DNA of 64,000 bases from Pseudoalteromonas arabiensis. Lineage in GTDB: Bacteria; Pseudomonadota; Gammaproteobacteria; Enterobacterales; Alteromonadaceae. Both the position numbers and the translations under genes were made by a program. Shown piece by piece: positions 28,413 to 37,938 of the stretch. The stretch is from NCBI RefSeq assembly GCF_001550155.1, contig NZ_LRUF01000021.1:1-64000 (forward strand), written 5' to 3'. The notes beneath the pieces are model-generated. The model ran no database searches. It was not told where the DNA came from and saw nothing but the letters and a program-made list of their open reading frames with translations. Every line of letters starts with the position of its first letter. The first letter of the stretch is position 1.

Positions 28413-28682
28413 ATGAATAAAGCCGCGTTAGTGTCACAAATGGCTGCCCATAGTGAATTAACAAAAAAAGACACACAAGCTGCACTCAGCAGCCTGTTAA
28501 ATGTCATCGAAAAGTCACTCTCTGAAGGTGACCAAGTGCAAATCAATGGTTTTGGTACGTTTGCCCTAAGTTATTACCCAGCACGTAAAGGGCGCAACCC
28601 ACAAACTGGGGAAGAAATCGAAATCGAAGGCGCTAACAAACCTGTGTTTAAGCCTGCAAAGGCATTAAAGGATGTGTTGTAA
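28413..28682 (+). CDS. HU family DNA-binding protein
   Basis: 89 residues, the normal HU/IHF size. Conserved GFGTFALSYYPARKGRNPQTGEEIEI arm and FKPAKALKDVL end. It is a paralog distinct from IhfA at 5792; whether it behaves like HupA/B is open. ATG 28413 is preferred because GGAG lies six bases upstream; an in-frame ATG at 28383 falls inside the leader hairpin. Confidence 0.88.
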   Translation: MNKAALVSQMAAHSELTKKDTQAALSSLLNVIEKSLSEGDQVQINGFGTFALSYYPARKGRNPQTGEEIEIEGANKPVFKPAKALKDVL

Positions 28683-28819
28683 GCAGTATTTGCAAGGGTG
28701 TTGTATATTTTACAGAGCTAATAATCAAAACTTTTAAATTAGCTCTTTAATTTCATGAGGTTAACTCTGGCATATTGTCTGCTGTAATTAACTTAGGTTT
28801 ACCTAAATAAGGAGATAAC

Positions 28820-29392
28820 ATGTCAGATTTAAACAGCCAACTTAATGGTAAAAAAATTGCCATCCTCGCAACTAATGGGTTTGAGCAAAGTGAGCTATTG
28901 TCACCGCGTAGTGCTTTACTCGAAGCAGGCGCTTTGGTAGAGGTTGTGTCACTTGAACGTGGTGATATTACAGGCTGGGATGAAAACCAATGGGGTGAAC
29001 GAGTCAGTGTGGACCGTGTAGTCAGCGAAGCAGACTCTGCTGAATATGACGCGTTATTATTACCCGGCGGCTTATTTAACCCAGACACACTTCGCCAGAA
29101 TAGCGATGCGAAAGCGTTTGTTGATGGTTTTTTCAGTGCCGGAAAAAACAAACCCATTGCCGCGATTTGCCACGGCCCATGGTTACTAGCTGAAGTTAAC
29201 AAATTACGCGACCGTACAGTAACGTCATACCCAAGTATTAAAACCGACTTAATTAATGCTGGCGCTAATTGGGTTGATCAAGAGGTGTGTGTTGATGAGG
29301 GTATAGTTACAAGCCGAAGCCCTGCTGATTTAGAGGCTTTTAACCGTAAGTTTATCGAAGAAATTAAAGAAGGCATCCACCGTCATCATTAA
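28820..29392 (+). CDS. PfpI/DJ-1 family protein (YhbO-like)
   Basis: 190 residues, single class I glutamine-amidotransferase-like domain. The nucleophile elbow has C117-H118 in AAICHGP, and the conserved Glu is E22 in GFEQSEL. YhbO/PfpI members are described as stress-protective deglycases or glyoxalases, a debated assignment. ATG 28820 is preceded by AAGGAG. It converges on trpA. Confidence 0.88.
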   Translation: MSDLNSQLNGKKIAILATNGFEQSELLSPRSALLEAGALVEVVSLERGDITGWDENQWGERVSVDRVVSEADSAEYDALLLPGGLFNPDTLRQNSDAKAFVDGFFSAGKNKPIAAICHGPWLLAEVNKLRDRTVTSYPSIKTDLINAGANWVDQEVCVDEGIVTSRSPADLEAFNRKFIEEIKEGIHRHH

Positions 29393-29416
29393 TTACTTCT
29401 CATAATCAGTTAAACA

Positions 29417-29444
29417 CAAAAAAGGGCCTTTAAGGCCCTTTTTT
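29417..29444. terminator. Bidirectional terminator, trp operon end
   Basis: AAAAAAGGGCC TTTA AGGCCCTTTTTT hairpin flanked by A and T runs. It ends both the YhbO-like gene (plus) and the trp operon (minus). Confidence 0.9.
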
Positions 29445-29454
29445 ATATGATAAA

Positions 29455-30267
29455 TTACTTAGTAGCTGCTTTCATACTGGCTACAAACTCTTTTAAACCA
29501 GTAAGCATCGCTGCTTGGTCATCCAGGTTTGCCTCGATGATTTTAACAACGGCCGAGCCTGAAATCGCACCAGCGGCCCCTGACTCGAGTGCTGATTTAA
29601 CATCTTCTGGGGTTGATACACCAAAGCCTAATAAAGCCGGTGCAGCATGGTAATCTTTTAGCTTTTTAACTAATGAATCTGCTGGCATTTGCGCTTTGGT
29701 TTCTGTGCCTGTTACACCTGCGCGTGAAAGAAGGTATGTGTAACCACGACCGTATGACGCACACTCTCGTAAAGTGTCATCATCAGCATTAGGCGTTGCA
29801 ATAAAAATTGGGTCGATGCCATTTTTCATTGCTGTTTGGCGAAATAGCTTTGACTCATGTAGTGGTACGTCAGCCACTAAAATTGAATCGACACCCGCTT
29901 CTTTAGCATCTTGATAAAACTTTTCGATGCCACGCTTAAACACCAGATTTGAATACAATAATAGGCCAATTGGAATATCAGCATTGTACTCACGCACTTG
30001 TTTAATGATATCAAAGCAATCTTGGGTATTGATGTTTTCATCAAGTGCACGAATGTTGGCCGCTTGGATCACTGGGCCATCAGCAATCGGATCTGAAAAT
30101 GGAATACCTAGCTCAAGGGCATCGGCACCGCCATCAATTAAGCTTTTGATAATATCTACACTCAGTGCTTTATTAGGATCGCCAATAGTAACAAACGGTA
30201 CAAAGGCACCTTGGTTAGTTTCGCTTAATGTGGCGAACAGTTGTCCGTAACGGTTAGTCTGGCTCAT
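29455..30267 (-). CDS. trpA: Tryptophan synthase alpha chain
   Basis: 270 residues. Converts indole-glycerol phosphate to indole and glyceraldehyde 3-phosphate in the alpha2beta2 complex with TrpB. TIM-barrel motifs: [20 protein letters not shown] (catalytic Glu), VADVPLHES (catalytic Asp) and the phosphate-binding [19 protein letters not shown]. Its ATG overlaps the trpB stop as ATGA, giving tight translational coupling. Last gene of the operon. Confidence 0.98.
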   Translation of the reverse strand: MSQTNRYGQLFATLSETNQGAFVPFVTIGDPNKALSVDIIKSLIDGGADALELGIPFSDPIADGPVIQAANIRALDENINTQDCFDIIKQVREYNADIPIGLLLYSNLVFKRGIEKFYQDAKEAGVDSILVADVPLHESKLFRQTAMKNGIDPIFIATPNADDDTLRECASYGRGYTYLLSRAGVTGTETKAQMPADSLVKKLKDYHAAPALLGFGVSTPEDVKSALESGAAGAISGSAVVKIIEANLDDQAAMLTGLKEFVASMKAATK

Positions 30268-31448
30268 AGTGCGCCTCCTTCTGATAATACACTGTGTACG
30301 TGAGCTAAATCTTTATCGCCTCGGCCGCTTAGGTTAACCACTAAAATAGTGTCTTCGGTTTGTTGCTCGGCATATTTAAGGGCATATGCGAGGGCATGGC
30401 TTGATTCAAGCGCTGGAATAATCCCTTCGTTCTTGGCCAGTAGTTGAAATGCTTCAAGTGCCTCAGTATCAGTAATACCAACGTACTCTGCACGGCCTGT
30501 TTCATGCAAGTGAGCATGCTGTGGGCCAACTGCAGGGTAATCAAGACCAGCTGATACAGAGTAAGACTCTTCAATTTGGCCATCATCATCTTGCATAATG
30601 TAGGTATAAGTACCGTGTAAAATGCCTTTTGTGCCTTTACATAAGGTGGCACCATGCTGGTGGGTATCTAAGCCTTTACCAGCTGGCTCTACACCAATTA
30701 GTTTTACGCTTGGCTCATCAATAAAGTCTGTGAACATACCAATGGCGTTAGAGCCTCCGCCCACACAAGCAAGCACCGCATCCGGTAAGCGACCTTCAGC
30801 TTTAAGCACTTGTTGTTTTGCTTCTTCACCAATCATTTTTTGGAACTCACGCACCATGGTTGGGAATGGGTGAGGGCCTGCTGCAGTGCCTAGTAAGTAG
30901 TGAGCGTCTTTATAATTTGCTGACCAGTCACGCAGTGCTTCGTTGACTGCATCTTTTAAGGTGCCAGAGCCCGCTGTGACAGGAATAACCTCTGCGCCCA
31001 TTAGTTTCATGCGAAATACGTTTGGTTGCTGACGTTCAACGTCTTTTGCACCCATGTAAACACGGCATTTTAAGCCAAGTAGGGCACAGGCTAGGGCCGT
31101 TGCAACACCATGTTGGCCGGCACCTGTTTCTGCAATCACTTCTTTTTTACCCATGCGCTTGGTTAGTAGTGCTTGACCAAGTACTTGGTTGGTTTTGTGC
31201 GCACCACCATGCAGTAAATCTTCACGCTTTAAATACAGTTTTACCTTAGGATTTTTAACTAAGTTACGTGTCAGTGTTAATGGCGTAGGGCGACCTGCGT
31301 ATTCATTTAAAAGTTTTTCGAACTCAGCCTGAAAAGCTGGATCGTTTTGTGATTTATTAAACTCTGCTTCCAGTTGCTTGAGTGCTGGCACAAGCAGCTG
31401 TGGTACAAACATACCACCGAATTCACCGAAATAAGCTGGATTTTGCAT
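30264..31448 (-). CDS. trpB: Tryptophan synthase beta chain
   Basis: 394 residues. PLP enzyme joining indole and serine to make tryptophan. PLP lysine in GGAHKTNQ; phosphate-binding [20 protein letters not shown]-terminus. ATG 31448 ([12 protein letters not shown]) is chosen on GAGG upstream and family alignment; the frame is open a further 26 codons into trpCF, but that part does not match TrpB. Seven bases separate it from trpCF. Confidence 0.98.
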   Translation of the reverse strand: MQNPAYFGEFGGMFVPQLLVPALKQLEAEFNKSQNDPAFQAEFEKLLNEYAGRPTPLTLTRNLVKNPKVKLYLKREDLLHGGAHKTNQVLGQALLTKRMGKKEVIAETGAGQHGVATALACALLGLKCRVYMGAKDVERQQPNVFRMKLMGAEVIPVTAGSGTLKDAVNEALRDWSANYKDAHYLLGTAAGPHPFPTMVREFQKMIGEEAKQQVLKAEGRLPDAVLACVGGGSNAIGMFTDFIDEPSVKLIGVEPAGKGLDTHQHGATLCKGTKGILHGTYTYIMQDDDGQIEESYSVSAGLDYPAVGPQHAHLHETGRAEYVGITDTEALEAFQLLAKNEGIIPALESSHALAYALKYAEQQTEDTILVVNLSGRGDKDLAHVHSVLSEGGAL

Positions 31449-31455
31449 TCTAACC

Positions 31456-32820
31456 TCAATAATTTCTGATATGCGAAAACGCATTTTGTAATTTTGTTTG
31501 ACACTTTTTACCCGCTGACGCTTCAACGCCAGAATTTAGGTCAAGGCCATTGGCACCGCGATAAAGCGCTGCATGAATATTCTCTGGATTTAAACCACCG
31601 GCTAACATAAACGGCACGGTTGCCATCTCAAGCACAGACCAATCAAATGCTTCGCCTGTGCCGCCTTTTTGGCTTTTGCTGTAAGTGTCGTATAAATGGC
31701 GATCAACCCCTTCAAGCGGCTCAGGTAACTCGCCTTTAACAGCTTGGGCTTTCCAAATTTCACAGCCAAGTGGTAATTGCTTTCTGAGACTTTGAATATA
31801 CTCGCTATTCTCGTCACCATGTAATTGCACCGCAGCTAATTTTAAGCTTTGTGCATAATCAACCACTTGTTCAACAGGCGCATTGACAAAAACACCCACA
31901 TACGCGAGCGGGGCACTTTGCGTTACTTGTTTAGCGCAGTCGATATCGACATAACGTGGCGACTTAGGATAAAAAATTAAGCCACCATACACAGCACCAC
32001 TTGTGTAGGCTGCCATCGCGTCTTGTGAGCGGGTTAAACCACACACTTTATTTTCACCTAAAATCACTTTACGACACGCGGCTTCTAGGTCACGCTCAGC
32101 CATCAGTGAGCTACCGATTAAAAAGCCATCGCACAATGGTGCAAGGCGTTTTACATCATTATGGGTATAAATGCCCGACTCAGAAATAACCACTTTGTCA
32201 TTTGGGATAAGCTGACGTAAGCGCTCTGTCGTTGCAAGATCAGTACTTAAATCACGAAGGTCGCGGTTGTTAATACCGATAAGGCTTGCATTAAGTGCAA
32301 GTGCACGACTTACTTCATGCTCATTACTGACTTCAGTAAGCACCGACATATTTAACGAATCAGCCACTTTATGAAGCGCTAAATAGTGTTCGTCATCAAG
32401 GACGGAGAGCATTAATAAAATAGCATCACCACCCGATAAACGTGCTAAGTAAACTTGGTACTCATCAATAAAGAAGTCTTTACAGATAAGCGGCTGTTCT
32501 ACTTGGCTGCGCACGTACTCAAGGTACTGATAGCTACCTTGGAAGTATTTTTCGTCGGTAAGCACGCTCATACAGGTTGCGTACTTTTTATAAACCGATG
32601 TAATTTCGTCTAAATTAAATGGTTCGCGAATAAGCCCTTTTGACGGAGATGCCTTTTTACATTCTAAAATAAATTGCGTGCCTGTTGCTGCTAACGCCGC
32701 TTCAAAGTCTCGCTTGGTTGGCACAACATCTCCGATGAAAGACTCAAGCGGGCGCTGTGCTTTTCTTTGTTCTAATTCAATACGTTTGTCGGCAACAATT
32801 TTGTCTAACACGTTAGCCAT
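31456..32820 (-). CDS. trpCF: Bifunctional indole-3-glycerol-phosphate synthase / phosphoribosylanthranilate isomerase
   Basis: 454 residues, two fused TIM barrels as in enterobacterial TrpC(F). The N-terminal IGPS domain (1 to about 255) has [12 protein letters not shown] and the SESGI phosphate site. The C-terminal PRAI domain starts near K258 (KVCGLTR, catalytic Cys), with QLHGDE and LAGGLNPEN. It overlaps trpD by eight bases, indicating coupled translation. Confidence 0.97.
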   Translation of the reverse strand: MANVLDKIVADKRIELEQRKAQRPLESFIGDVVPTKRDFEAALAATGTQFILECKKASPSKGLIREPFNLDEITSVYKKYATCMSVLTDEKYFQGSYQYLEYVRSQVEQPLICKDFFIDEYQVYLARLSGGDAILLMLSVLDDEHYLALHKVADSLNMSVLTEVSNEHEVSRALALNASLIGINNRDLRDLSTDLATTERLRQLIPNDKVVISESGIYTHNDVKRLAPLCDGFLIGSSLMAERDLEAACRKVILGENKVCGLTRSQDAMAAYTSGAVYGGLIFYPKSPRYVDIDCAKQVTQSAPLAYVGVFVNAPVEQVVDYAQSLKLAAVQLHGDENSEYIQSLRKQLPLGCEIWKAQAVKGELPEPLEGVDRHLYDTYSKSQKGGTGEAFDWSVLEMATVPFMLAGGLNPENIHAALYRGANGLDLNSGVEASAGKKCQTKLQNAFSHIRNY

Positions 32821-33832
32821 GACTTACCTCAATAATTGCGTTCAATGTGTCCATCGCTTTGCCTGATGCTAATAATTCACTTACCTGATCTGCGGCTAGT
32901 TTTAAATCGCTTGCTTTACCGGTTAAATAAAGAAGTGCCGCAACGTTGGCTATAATGGCTGCGTTATGCGCCTCGTCACCGTGACCTTGTAAAATCGCTA
33001 AGCTTGCTTTTGCATTATATTCTGGGCCTTGGCCCGCTAGTTGTTCAAGTGAATAGTTTGCAAGACCAAAATCGCTTGCTGTTAGCGTGTATTCGCTCAG
33101 CTCACCGTTATTTAACTCAACCACTTTGGTTGTTCCGTGTAAGGCAATTTCGTCAGTGCCTGCACCGTGAACCACCATAGCGCGTTTTGTACCAAGGGTT
33201 TTTAAGGTTTCGGCCATTGGTAAACACAGCGAAGCATCATAAACGCCAAGCAATTGCACCTCAGGGGCAGCAGGGTTGGCTAGTGGCCCTAAAATATTAA
33301 AAATAGTGCGGGTTTTAAGAGCCGTACGCACGCCCATCGCATGGCGTACACCGCTGTGATAATGCGGTGCAAATAAAAATGCAAACCCTGTATTTTCTAA
33401 ACAATAGGCAGCTTGCTCTGGGCTCATATCAATATTAATACCCAAGGCTTTTAGTAAATCCGCTGATCCCGAATTACTCGACACACTGCGATTACCATGT
33501 TTGACCATGTTAATACCCGCAGCGGCGGCAACAATAGCAGCAGTGGTACTAATATTAATGGTGTTTGAACCATCACCACCAGTACCACAGCTGTCGGCAA
33601 GTAAGGTTTTGCTGGTTTGAAATGGCACCGCATTGGCGCGCATTGATGCCGCCGCACCGGCGATTTCATCGCTCGTTTCACCTTTTAGTTTTAGGGCGAT
33701 AAGTGCAGCAGTTAATTCAATATCATTAAGCTGGCCATTCATGATGGCATCAAACAATGCAGTTGCTTGCGAAAACGATAAATCTTGCTTTGCTAATAAT
33801 TGGTTTAACTGGGTTTGAGTTGTTGCTTCCAT
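32813..33832 (-). CDS. trpD: Anthranilate phosphoribosyltransferase
   Basis: 339 residues, stand-alone TrpD (not fused to TrpG as in E. coli). PRPP-binding signature DSCGTGGDGSNTINIST, then KHGNRSVSSNSGSADLL and a GPLANP motif. It transfers phosphoribose to anthranilate. Nine bases separate it from trpG. Confidence 0.98.
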   Translation of the reverse strand: MEATTQTQLNQLLAKQDLSFSQATALFDAIMNGQLNDIELTAALIALKLKGETSDEIAGAAASMRANAVPFQTSKTLLADSCGTGGDGSNTINISTTAAIVAAAAGINMVKHGNRSVSSNSGSADLLKALGINIDMSPEQAAYCLENTGFAFLFAPHYHSGVRHAMGVRTALKTRTIFNILGPLANPAAPEVQLLGVYDASLCLPMAETLKTLGTKRAMVVHGAGTDEIALHGTTKVVELNNGELSEYTLTASDFGLANYSLEQLAGQGPEYNAKASLAILQGHGDEAHNAAIIANVAALLYLTGKASDLKLAADQVSELLASGKAMDTLNAIIEVSHG

Positions 33833-33841
33833 GTTATTCCT

Positions 33842-34447
33842 CTACTGCACGCGTGCGGTTAAAAATTCAATGCTTTGCTGTAATAGCAATGCGCCATTTG
33901 GCGTTAAAATTGACTCAGGATGAAACTGATAGCCAAGGGCATTATCTTGTTGATGGTAAATTGCCATTGGAATAGTCTCATAAGAGGCAATAACTTCCAC
34001 CTCATCAGGGACTTTGGTTGCCATTAAAGAATGGTAACGAGCAACCGGCATTTTATCGCCCATACCCGCGAATACTGGGTGCTCATTCAACGTAATAATT
34101 GATGACTTGCCATGCACAGTTTCGCCTGCATGACCAATAACCCCACCGTAGCTTTGTGTTAGTGCTTGCTGCCCTAAACAGATACCCAGCATCGGGAAGC
34201 GGCCTTTACACAGTTCAATGAGTTCCATTAAACAACCTGCATCAGATGGTGCGCCAGGGCCAGGTGAAAGCACTAATAATACAGGTACTGTCTCTTGGCA
34301 CATTTTGTCAAAGATGCTTTGTGCACTGATGTTATTACGGTATACCACTAACTGGCACCCTAACATAGAAAGTTCATCGACTAAGTTATAACTAAATGAA
34401 TCAAAGTTATCTAAAAAGTAAATTTTATAGGCTGATGTTATCGTCAT
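33842..34447 (-). CDS. trpG: Anthranilate synthase glutamine amidotransferase component
   Basis: 201 residues. Class I glutamine amidotransferase supplying ammonia to TrpE: LDNFDSFSYN N-terminus, SPGPGAP, nucleophile Cys in GICLGQQ, and His-Glu in FHPES. Start and trpE stop overlap as TAATG. Being beside trpE in the trp operon supports TrpG over PabA. Confidence 0.97.
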   Translation of the reverse strand: MTITSAYKIYFLDNFDSFSYNLVDELSMLGCQLVVYRNNISAQSIFDKMCQETVPVLLVLSPGPGAPSDAGCLMELIELCKGRFPMLGICLGQQALTQSYGGVIGHAGETVHGKSSIITLNEHPVFAGMGDKMPVARYHSLMATKVPDEVEVIASYETIPMAIYHQQDNALGYQFHPESILTPNGALLLQQSIEFLTARVQ

Positions 34448-36015
34448 TATTGTGCCTCGTAAGTCGATTGAATCGCAGTGATCACAGCTTGTGCTTTAGC
34501 GCGGGTTTCATTAGCTTCTGATTGTGGATCTGAATCAAACACCACACCTGCACCTGCTTGCACGTAGGCTGTGCCGTTTTTAACAAAGGCAGAGCGAATA
34601 ACAATACAGCTATCCATGGCACCATCACCGGTTAAATAACCCACTGCACCCCCATAACTGCCGCGGCGTTTTTGTTCGGTTTGACGAACTAATTCAGCAG
34701 CGCGTACTTTAGGCGCACCCACTAAGGTGCCCATGTTCATACAAGCTTGGTAAGCATGTAGCGCATCGAGTTCAGGTTTTAAAGTACCCACAACGCGTGA
34801 AACTAAATGCATCACTTGTGAGTAGCGGTCTACTTTTAATAACTCTTTAGCGTGGCGTGTGCCTGGTACGCTAATACGGGCAACATCATTTCGCGCTAAA
34901 TCAACTAACATCAGGTGCTCAGCACGCTCTTTTTGGTCGTTGCGAAGTTCAAGTTCAATACGGCTGTCTAAGTCTGGGTTAATTTGCCCATTAGCAAACT
35001 TACCACGAGGGCGAGTGCCGGCAATGGGGTATACCTCGACTTGTTTACTCTGTACACAATATTTGAGGGCTGATTCGGGTGATGCACCAAATAACACAAA
35101 TTCTTCATCGCGCATGTAAAACATATATGGGCTTGGGTTTTGAAGTTTTAGTTGGCTGTAAGCATGAAGTGAGTCAGGGCAGGCAAGAGAGAAAGTACGT
35201 GATGGAACAACTTGGAAAATATCGCCATCAACGATGTTCTTTTTTAATTTGATGACATGTTCGCAGTATTGCTCGTCGTTAACATCAACAGAAATTGGGT
35301 TTGAGCCTGTTTGCTTTTGCCCCTGGTAGCTTTTGGCTTTGTCACATACAGCATTTAAACGCTCTAGCTGTTGGCCGACTTCAAAGCAGTTTGCATGTAC
35401 ATCTGGGCCATTAAACACATTGCCAATCAGCTCAGTTGTCTTCGCTTGGTGGTCAATGACAACGAGCGTTTCAGCTAAGTAGAAAACGTAATCTGGGCAG
35501 CTGTTTTCACCGTCAGGCACATCAGAAAGGGATTCGAAATTAGCAACCATGTCGTAGGCAAATACACCGCCTAAAAACACAGAAAACGGATTGTCTGTGG
35601 TGCTTTTAATACTATTAATGCAGCTGCGTAGGGCACTAAAAGCGTTATCAGCCACTAATTTACTGGCTTCATCGGTATCACTGGCAATCTCATCGTAGGT
35701 TAACCTTAATGTATCTTCTACAAGCTCTACCGAGCAATTTTGCACATGACTTTGTAAGTAAGGCAGTAATTGTTTGCCGTTATTTGACTGTGCTGTGAGT
35801 GTGACCTGTTTGCCTTGGCAAACAAGTCGTAGCGCTGAGTCAACCAAAATTAGACTTTTTACACTGTCTTTAGAATCAATTTCAGCAGACTCTAACAGCA
35901 GTGAATTAGGCTTATCGAGTAAACTGTATAACGCAAGTGGGCTACTTATGTAGTCACGCACTTGAGTGATACTGGTTACTTCACCCGGTGTCGTTGTTAT
36001 ATGACTAAAAATCAA
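34447..36015 (-). CDS. trpE: Anthranilate synthase component I
   Basis: 522 residues. Makes anthranilate from chorismate. N-terminal LLLESAEIDSKD is the tryptophan feedback site of the family; C-terminal chorismate-binding signatures include PIAGTRPRG, RIELELRNDQKERAEHLMLVDLARND and GAPKVRAAELV. TTG at 36015 is the start; GAGGGAG lies about eight bases upstream and no in-frame ATG fits. It follows the double attenuator leader. Confidence 0.97.
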   Translation of the reverse strand: MIFSHITTTPGEVTSITQVRDYISSPLALYSLLDKPNSLLLESAEIDSKDSVKSLILVDSALRLVCQGKQVTLTAQSNNGKQLLPYLQSHVQNCSVELVEDTLRLTYDEIASDTDEASKLVADNAFSALRSCINSIKSTTDNPFSVFLGGVFAYDMVANFESLSDVPDGENSCPDYVFYLAETLVVIDHQAKTTELIGNVFNGPDVHANCFEVGQQLERLNAVCDKAKSYQGQKQTGSNPISVDVNDEQYCEHVIKLKKNIVDGDIFQVVPSRTFSLACPDSLHAYSQLKLQNPSPYMFYMRDEEFVLFGASPESALKYCVQSKQVEVYPIAGTRPRGKFANGQINPDLDSRIELELRNDQKERAEHLMLVDLARNDVARISVPGTRHAKELLKVDRYSQVMHLVSRVVGTLKPELDALHAYQACMNMGTLVGAPKVRAAELVRQTEQKRRGSYGGAVGYLTGDGAMDSCIVIRSAFVKNGTAYVQAGAGVVFDSDPQSEANETRAKAQAVITAIQSTYEAQ

Positions 36016-36043
36016 ACCTCATTCTCCCTCATTCCCAAAAACT

Positions 36044-36085
36044 CTTTAAAAAACAAAACCCCGCGAAGCGATGCTTGGCGGGGTT
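36044..36085 (-). terminator. trp attenuator 2: terminator hairpin proximal to trpE
   Basis: Minus-strand stem AACCCCGC / GCGGGGTT (36078-36085 and 36057-36064) with further internal pairing, followed by TTGTTTTTT. Its 5' arm CCCGCCAAGC (36073-36082) can alternatively pair with GCTTAGCGGG (36125-36134) at the end of trpL2, 9 of 10 bases matching. That is a classic antiterminator. Confidence 0.88.
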
Positions 36086-36128
36086 CGTATAAAGATGCCT
36101 ATAAATTAGATAGACCCTTACCGTCCCG

Positions 36129-36179
36129 CTAAGCCAGGCGCCACCACCAGTGATGTGTAAGAGTTGCTATGTAATTCAT
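36129..36179 (-). CDS. trpL: trp leader peptide 2 (MNYIATLTHHWWWRLA)
   Basis: 16 residues with three consecutive Trp codons at 36149-36141, then stop. AAGG lies seven bases before the ATG. The stop overlaps the antiterminator segment, so a ribosome stalled at Trp codons would leave that segment free. Too short for ordinary gene finding. It lies 113 bases before trpE. Confidence 0.9.
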   Translation of the reverse strand: MNYIATLTHHWWWRLA

Positions 36180-36199
36180 TATAAAACCTTAAAATTTAG

Positions 36200-36230
36200 A
36201 TATAAAAAAACCCGCTACATGAGCGGGTTT
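36200..36230 (-). terminator. trp attenuator 1: terminator hairpin upstream of trpL2
   Basis: Minus-strand stem AAACCCGCT / AGCGGGTTT with five-base loop and a run of T. Its 5' arm contains ACCCGCT, exactly complementary to AGCGGGT at 36264-36258, directly after the first leader peptide's stop codon. It lies between the first leader peptide and the second. Confidence 0.88.
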
Positions 36231-36266
36231 AGAAATCGTTAGACACGACAATTCGTCACCCGCTAG

Positions 36267-36311
36267 TTACGAGTGCCACCACCAAATTGTGATTTGAATT
36301 GTTTTGTTCAT
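36267..36311 (-). CDS. trp leader peptide 1 (MNKTIQITIWWWHS)
   Basis: 14 residues, with three consecutive Trp codons at 36284-36276. Unlike the second leader it has only a weak ribosome site. It is followed within three bases by the antiterminator segment of attenuator 1. Apart from the WWW run, the peptide is not similar to the second leader peptide. Confidence 0.85.
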   Translation of the reverse strand: MNKTIQITIWWWHS

Positions 36312-36347
36312 TTTTGTTGCTTATTTAACGTGTCTGAAAGTGCATAC

Positions 36348-36377
36348 AGTAAAGCGTACCTATGCCGATACTGTCAA
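36348..36377 (-). promoter_or_regulatory. trp operon promoter
   Basis: Minus-strand TTGACA (36377-36372), 18-base spacer, then TTTACT as a weak -10 (36353-36348). The start of transcription would be near 36340, about 30 bases before leader peptide 1. No convincing TrpR operator was seen. Confidence 0.6.
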
Positions 36378-36460
36378 GTATTAATTTACCACAATTACTA
36401 TAAAAATTTTGTTATACTCACATCATTGATTCAAGAACTTACGTTAAGCAGTCTTTCCCT

Positions 36461-37300
36461 TTGATAAAATACGATTTACATAGCCACACCACATACTCAG
36501 ATGGTCAGCTATCAGTCGAGCAATTGTTACACCGCGCGGTTGAAAAAAACATTGATGTGTTTGCAATTACCGATCACGACACATTAAGTGCGATAAAACC
36601 TGCGCGCCAAGTCATTGCAGATGATAATTTACCGCTTACATTGATTGCTGGTGTAGAAGTATCAACAAAGTGGGAAAGCTTTGAAATTCATATAGTTGGT
36701 TTAAATGTTGACGATGACAATGAATCACTGCTGTCACTACTACACGCGCAACAAGCCAAGCGTGAAGAACGAGCAACAGAGATAGGTCGTCGTCTTTCCA
36801 AAAATGGTTTTGATGGCATTTATGAGCAAGCTAAAACATTTGCCGAGAATGCACAAATCACACGGGCGCATTTTGCCCGTGCACTAATTGAACGTGGTGT
36901 AGCTAAAAACTTCCCAGGGGTATTTAAAAAATACTTAGGGCGAGGCAAAACAGGCTATGTACCAAGTAGTTGGTGCGATATGCAAACGGCAATTGCTGCC
37001 ATTCACCAAGCGGGTGGGGTTGCCGTTCTTGCCCATCCTGGGCGTTATCAAATGTCGAATAAGTGGCTACGTAAGTTAATTATTGAGTTTAAAGACGCAG
37101 GTGGTGATGCGATGGAAGTTGCACAGCCACAGCAAGCGCCGAGTGAGCGCCAGTTTTTAGGTGAACTTTGCCGTGAATATGGTTTACTTGCGTCGCAAGG
37201 GTCAGATTTTCATTTTCCGACCAGTTGGTTGGAGTTAGGTAAAAATTTATACTTACCAAAAGATTGCCAAGGGGTTTGGCAAGCATGGGAAGGGCAATAG
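36461..37300 (+). CDS. rnm: PHP-domain 5'-3' exonuclease RNase AM
   Basis: 279 residues, PHP metal-binding fold: HSHTTYSDG (H7, H9, D14), ITDHD, GVEVS, LAHPGR and GSDFH supply the trinuclear metal site. E. coli YciV/RNase AM matures the 5' ends of 23S, 16S and 5S rRNA and is also encoded next to trp. TTG 36461 is the start; no strong ribosome site is seen. Divergent from trp, and nine bases before yciO. Confidence 0.92.
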   Translation: MIKYDLHSHTTYSDGQLSVEQLLHRAVEKNIDVFAITDHDTLSAIKPARQVIADDNLPLTLIAGVEVSTKWESFEIHIVGLNVDDDNESLLSLLHAQQAKREERATEIGRRLSKNGFDGIYEQAKTFAENAQITRAHFARALIERGVAKNFPGVFKKYLGRGKTGYVPSSWCDMQTAIAAIHQAGGVAVLAHPGRYQMSNKWLRKLIIEFKDAGGDAMEVAQPQQAPSERQFLGELCREYGLLASQGSDFHFPTSWLELGKNLYLPKDCQGVWQAWEGQ

Positions 37301-37309
37301 GAGCGTGTA

Positions 37310-37930
37310 ATGAGTCAGTTTTTTCATATTCATCCAGATAATCCGCAACCACGCTTAATCAGCCAAGCGGTTGATATTATTAAGCAGGGCGGTGTTATTG
37401 TATACCCAACCGATTCGGGTTACGCACTTGGTTGCAGCATTGGTAATAAGCAAGCAAAAGAGCGCATCGAACGTATTCGTGGCATTGAAAAACACCATAA
37501 CTTTACTTTGGTCTGCCGTGACTTATCGGAACTATCTACCTATGCTCGCGTTGATAATCAGTTATTCAGATTGATTAAAAATAACACCCCAGGGCCTTAT
37601 ACATTCATCTTTAAAGGCACTAAAGAAGTACCAAAGCGTTTATTAAACGAAAAGAAAAAAACCATTGGTATTCGTGTTATCGAACACCCAATCACCTGCG
37701 CTTTATTGGCTGAATTAGGTGAGCCGTTAATGTCGTGTTCTTTAATTTTACCGGGTGAGCAATATACCGAAGCTGATCCTGATGAAATTCGCGAGCGTAT
37801 TGAAAAGCAAGTTGATTTAATTATTCATGGTGGGTATCTTCCTGAGCAAGCAACCACAGTGATTGATTTGTCGGATGATGATATCGAAATTCTACGTGTC
37901 GGTTGTGGTGATACTAAACCATTTGAGTAG
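37310..37930 (+). CDS. yciO: Sua5/YciO/YrdC-family protein (YciO)
   Basis: 206 residues. Single YrdC domain with VYPTDSGYALGCSIGN, the KxR-like ERIRGIEKHHNFTLVCRDL and SCSLILPGE. YciO is a paralog of the threonylcarbamoyl-AMP synthase TsaC; activity in tRNA t6A synthesis is uncertain. The order rnm-yciO matches E. coli. It is followed eight bases later by scpA. Confidence 0.92.
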   Translation: MSQFFHIHPDNPQPRLISQAVDIIKQGGVIVYPTDSGYALGCSIGNKQAKERIERIRGIEKHHNFTLVCRDLSELSTYARVDNQLFRLIKNNTPGPYTFIFKGTKEVPKRLLNEKKKTIGIRVIEHPITCALLAELGEPLMSCSLILPGEQYTEADPDEIRERIEKQVDLIIHGGYLPEQATTVIDLSDDDIEILRVGCGDTKPFE

Positions 37931-37938
37931 AGACTTCA

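Noticed and set aside
36312..36371. TrpR operator near the trp promoter
   Set aside because: No good match to the CTAGTTAACTAG-type palindrome; GTAC-containing fragments are not symmetric.
36273..36464. Plus-strand frame across the trp leader
   Set aside because: It is the antisense of leader peptide 1 and the trp promoter.
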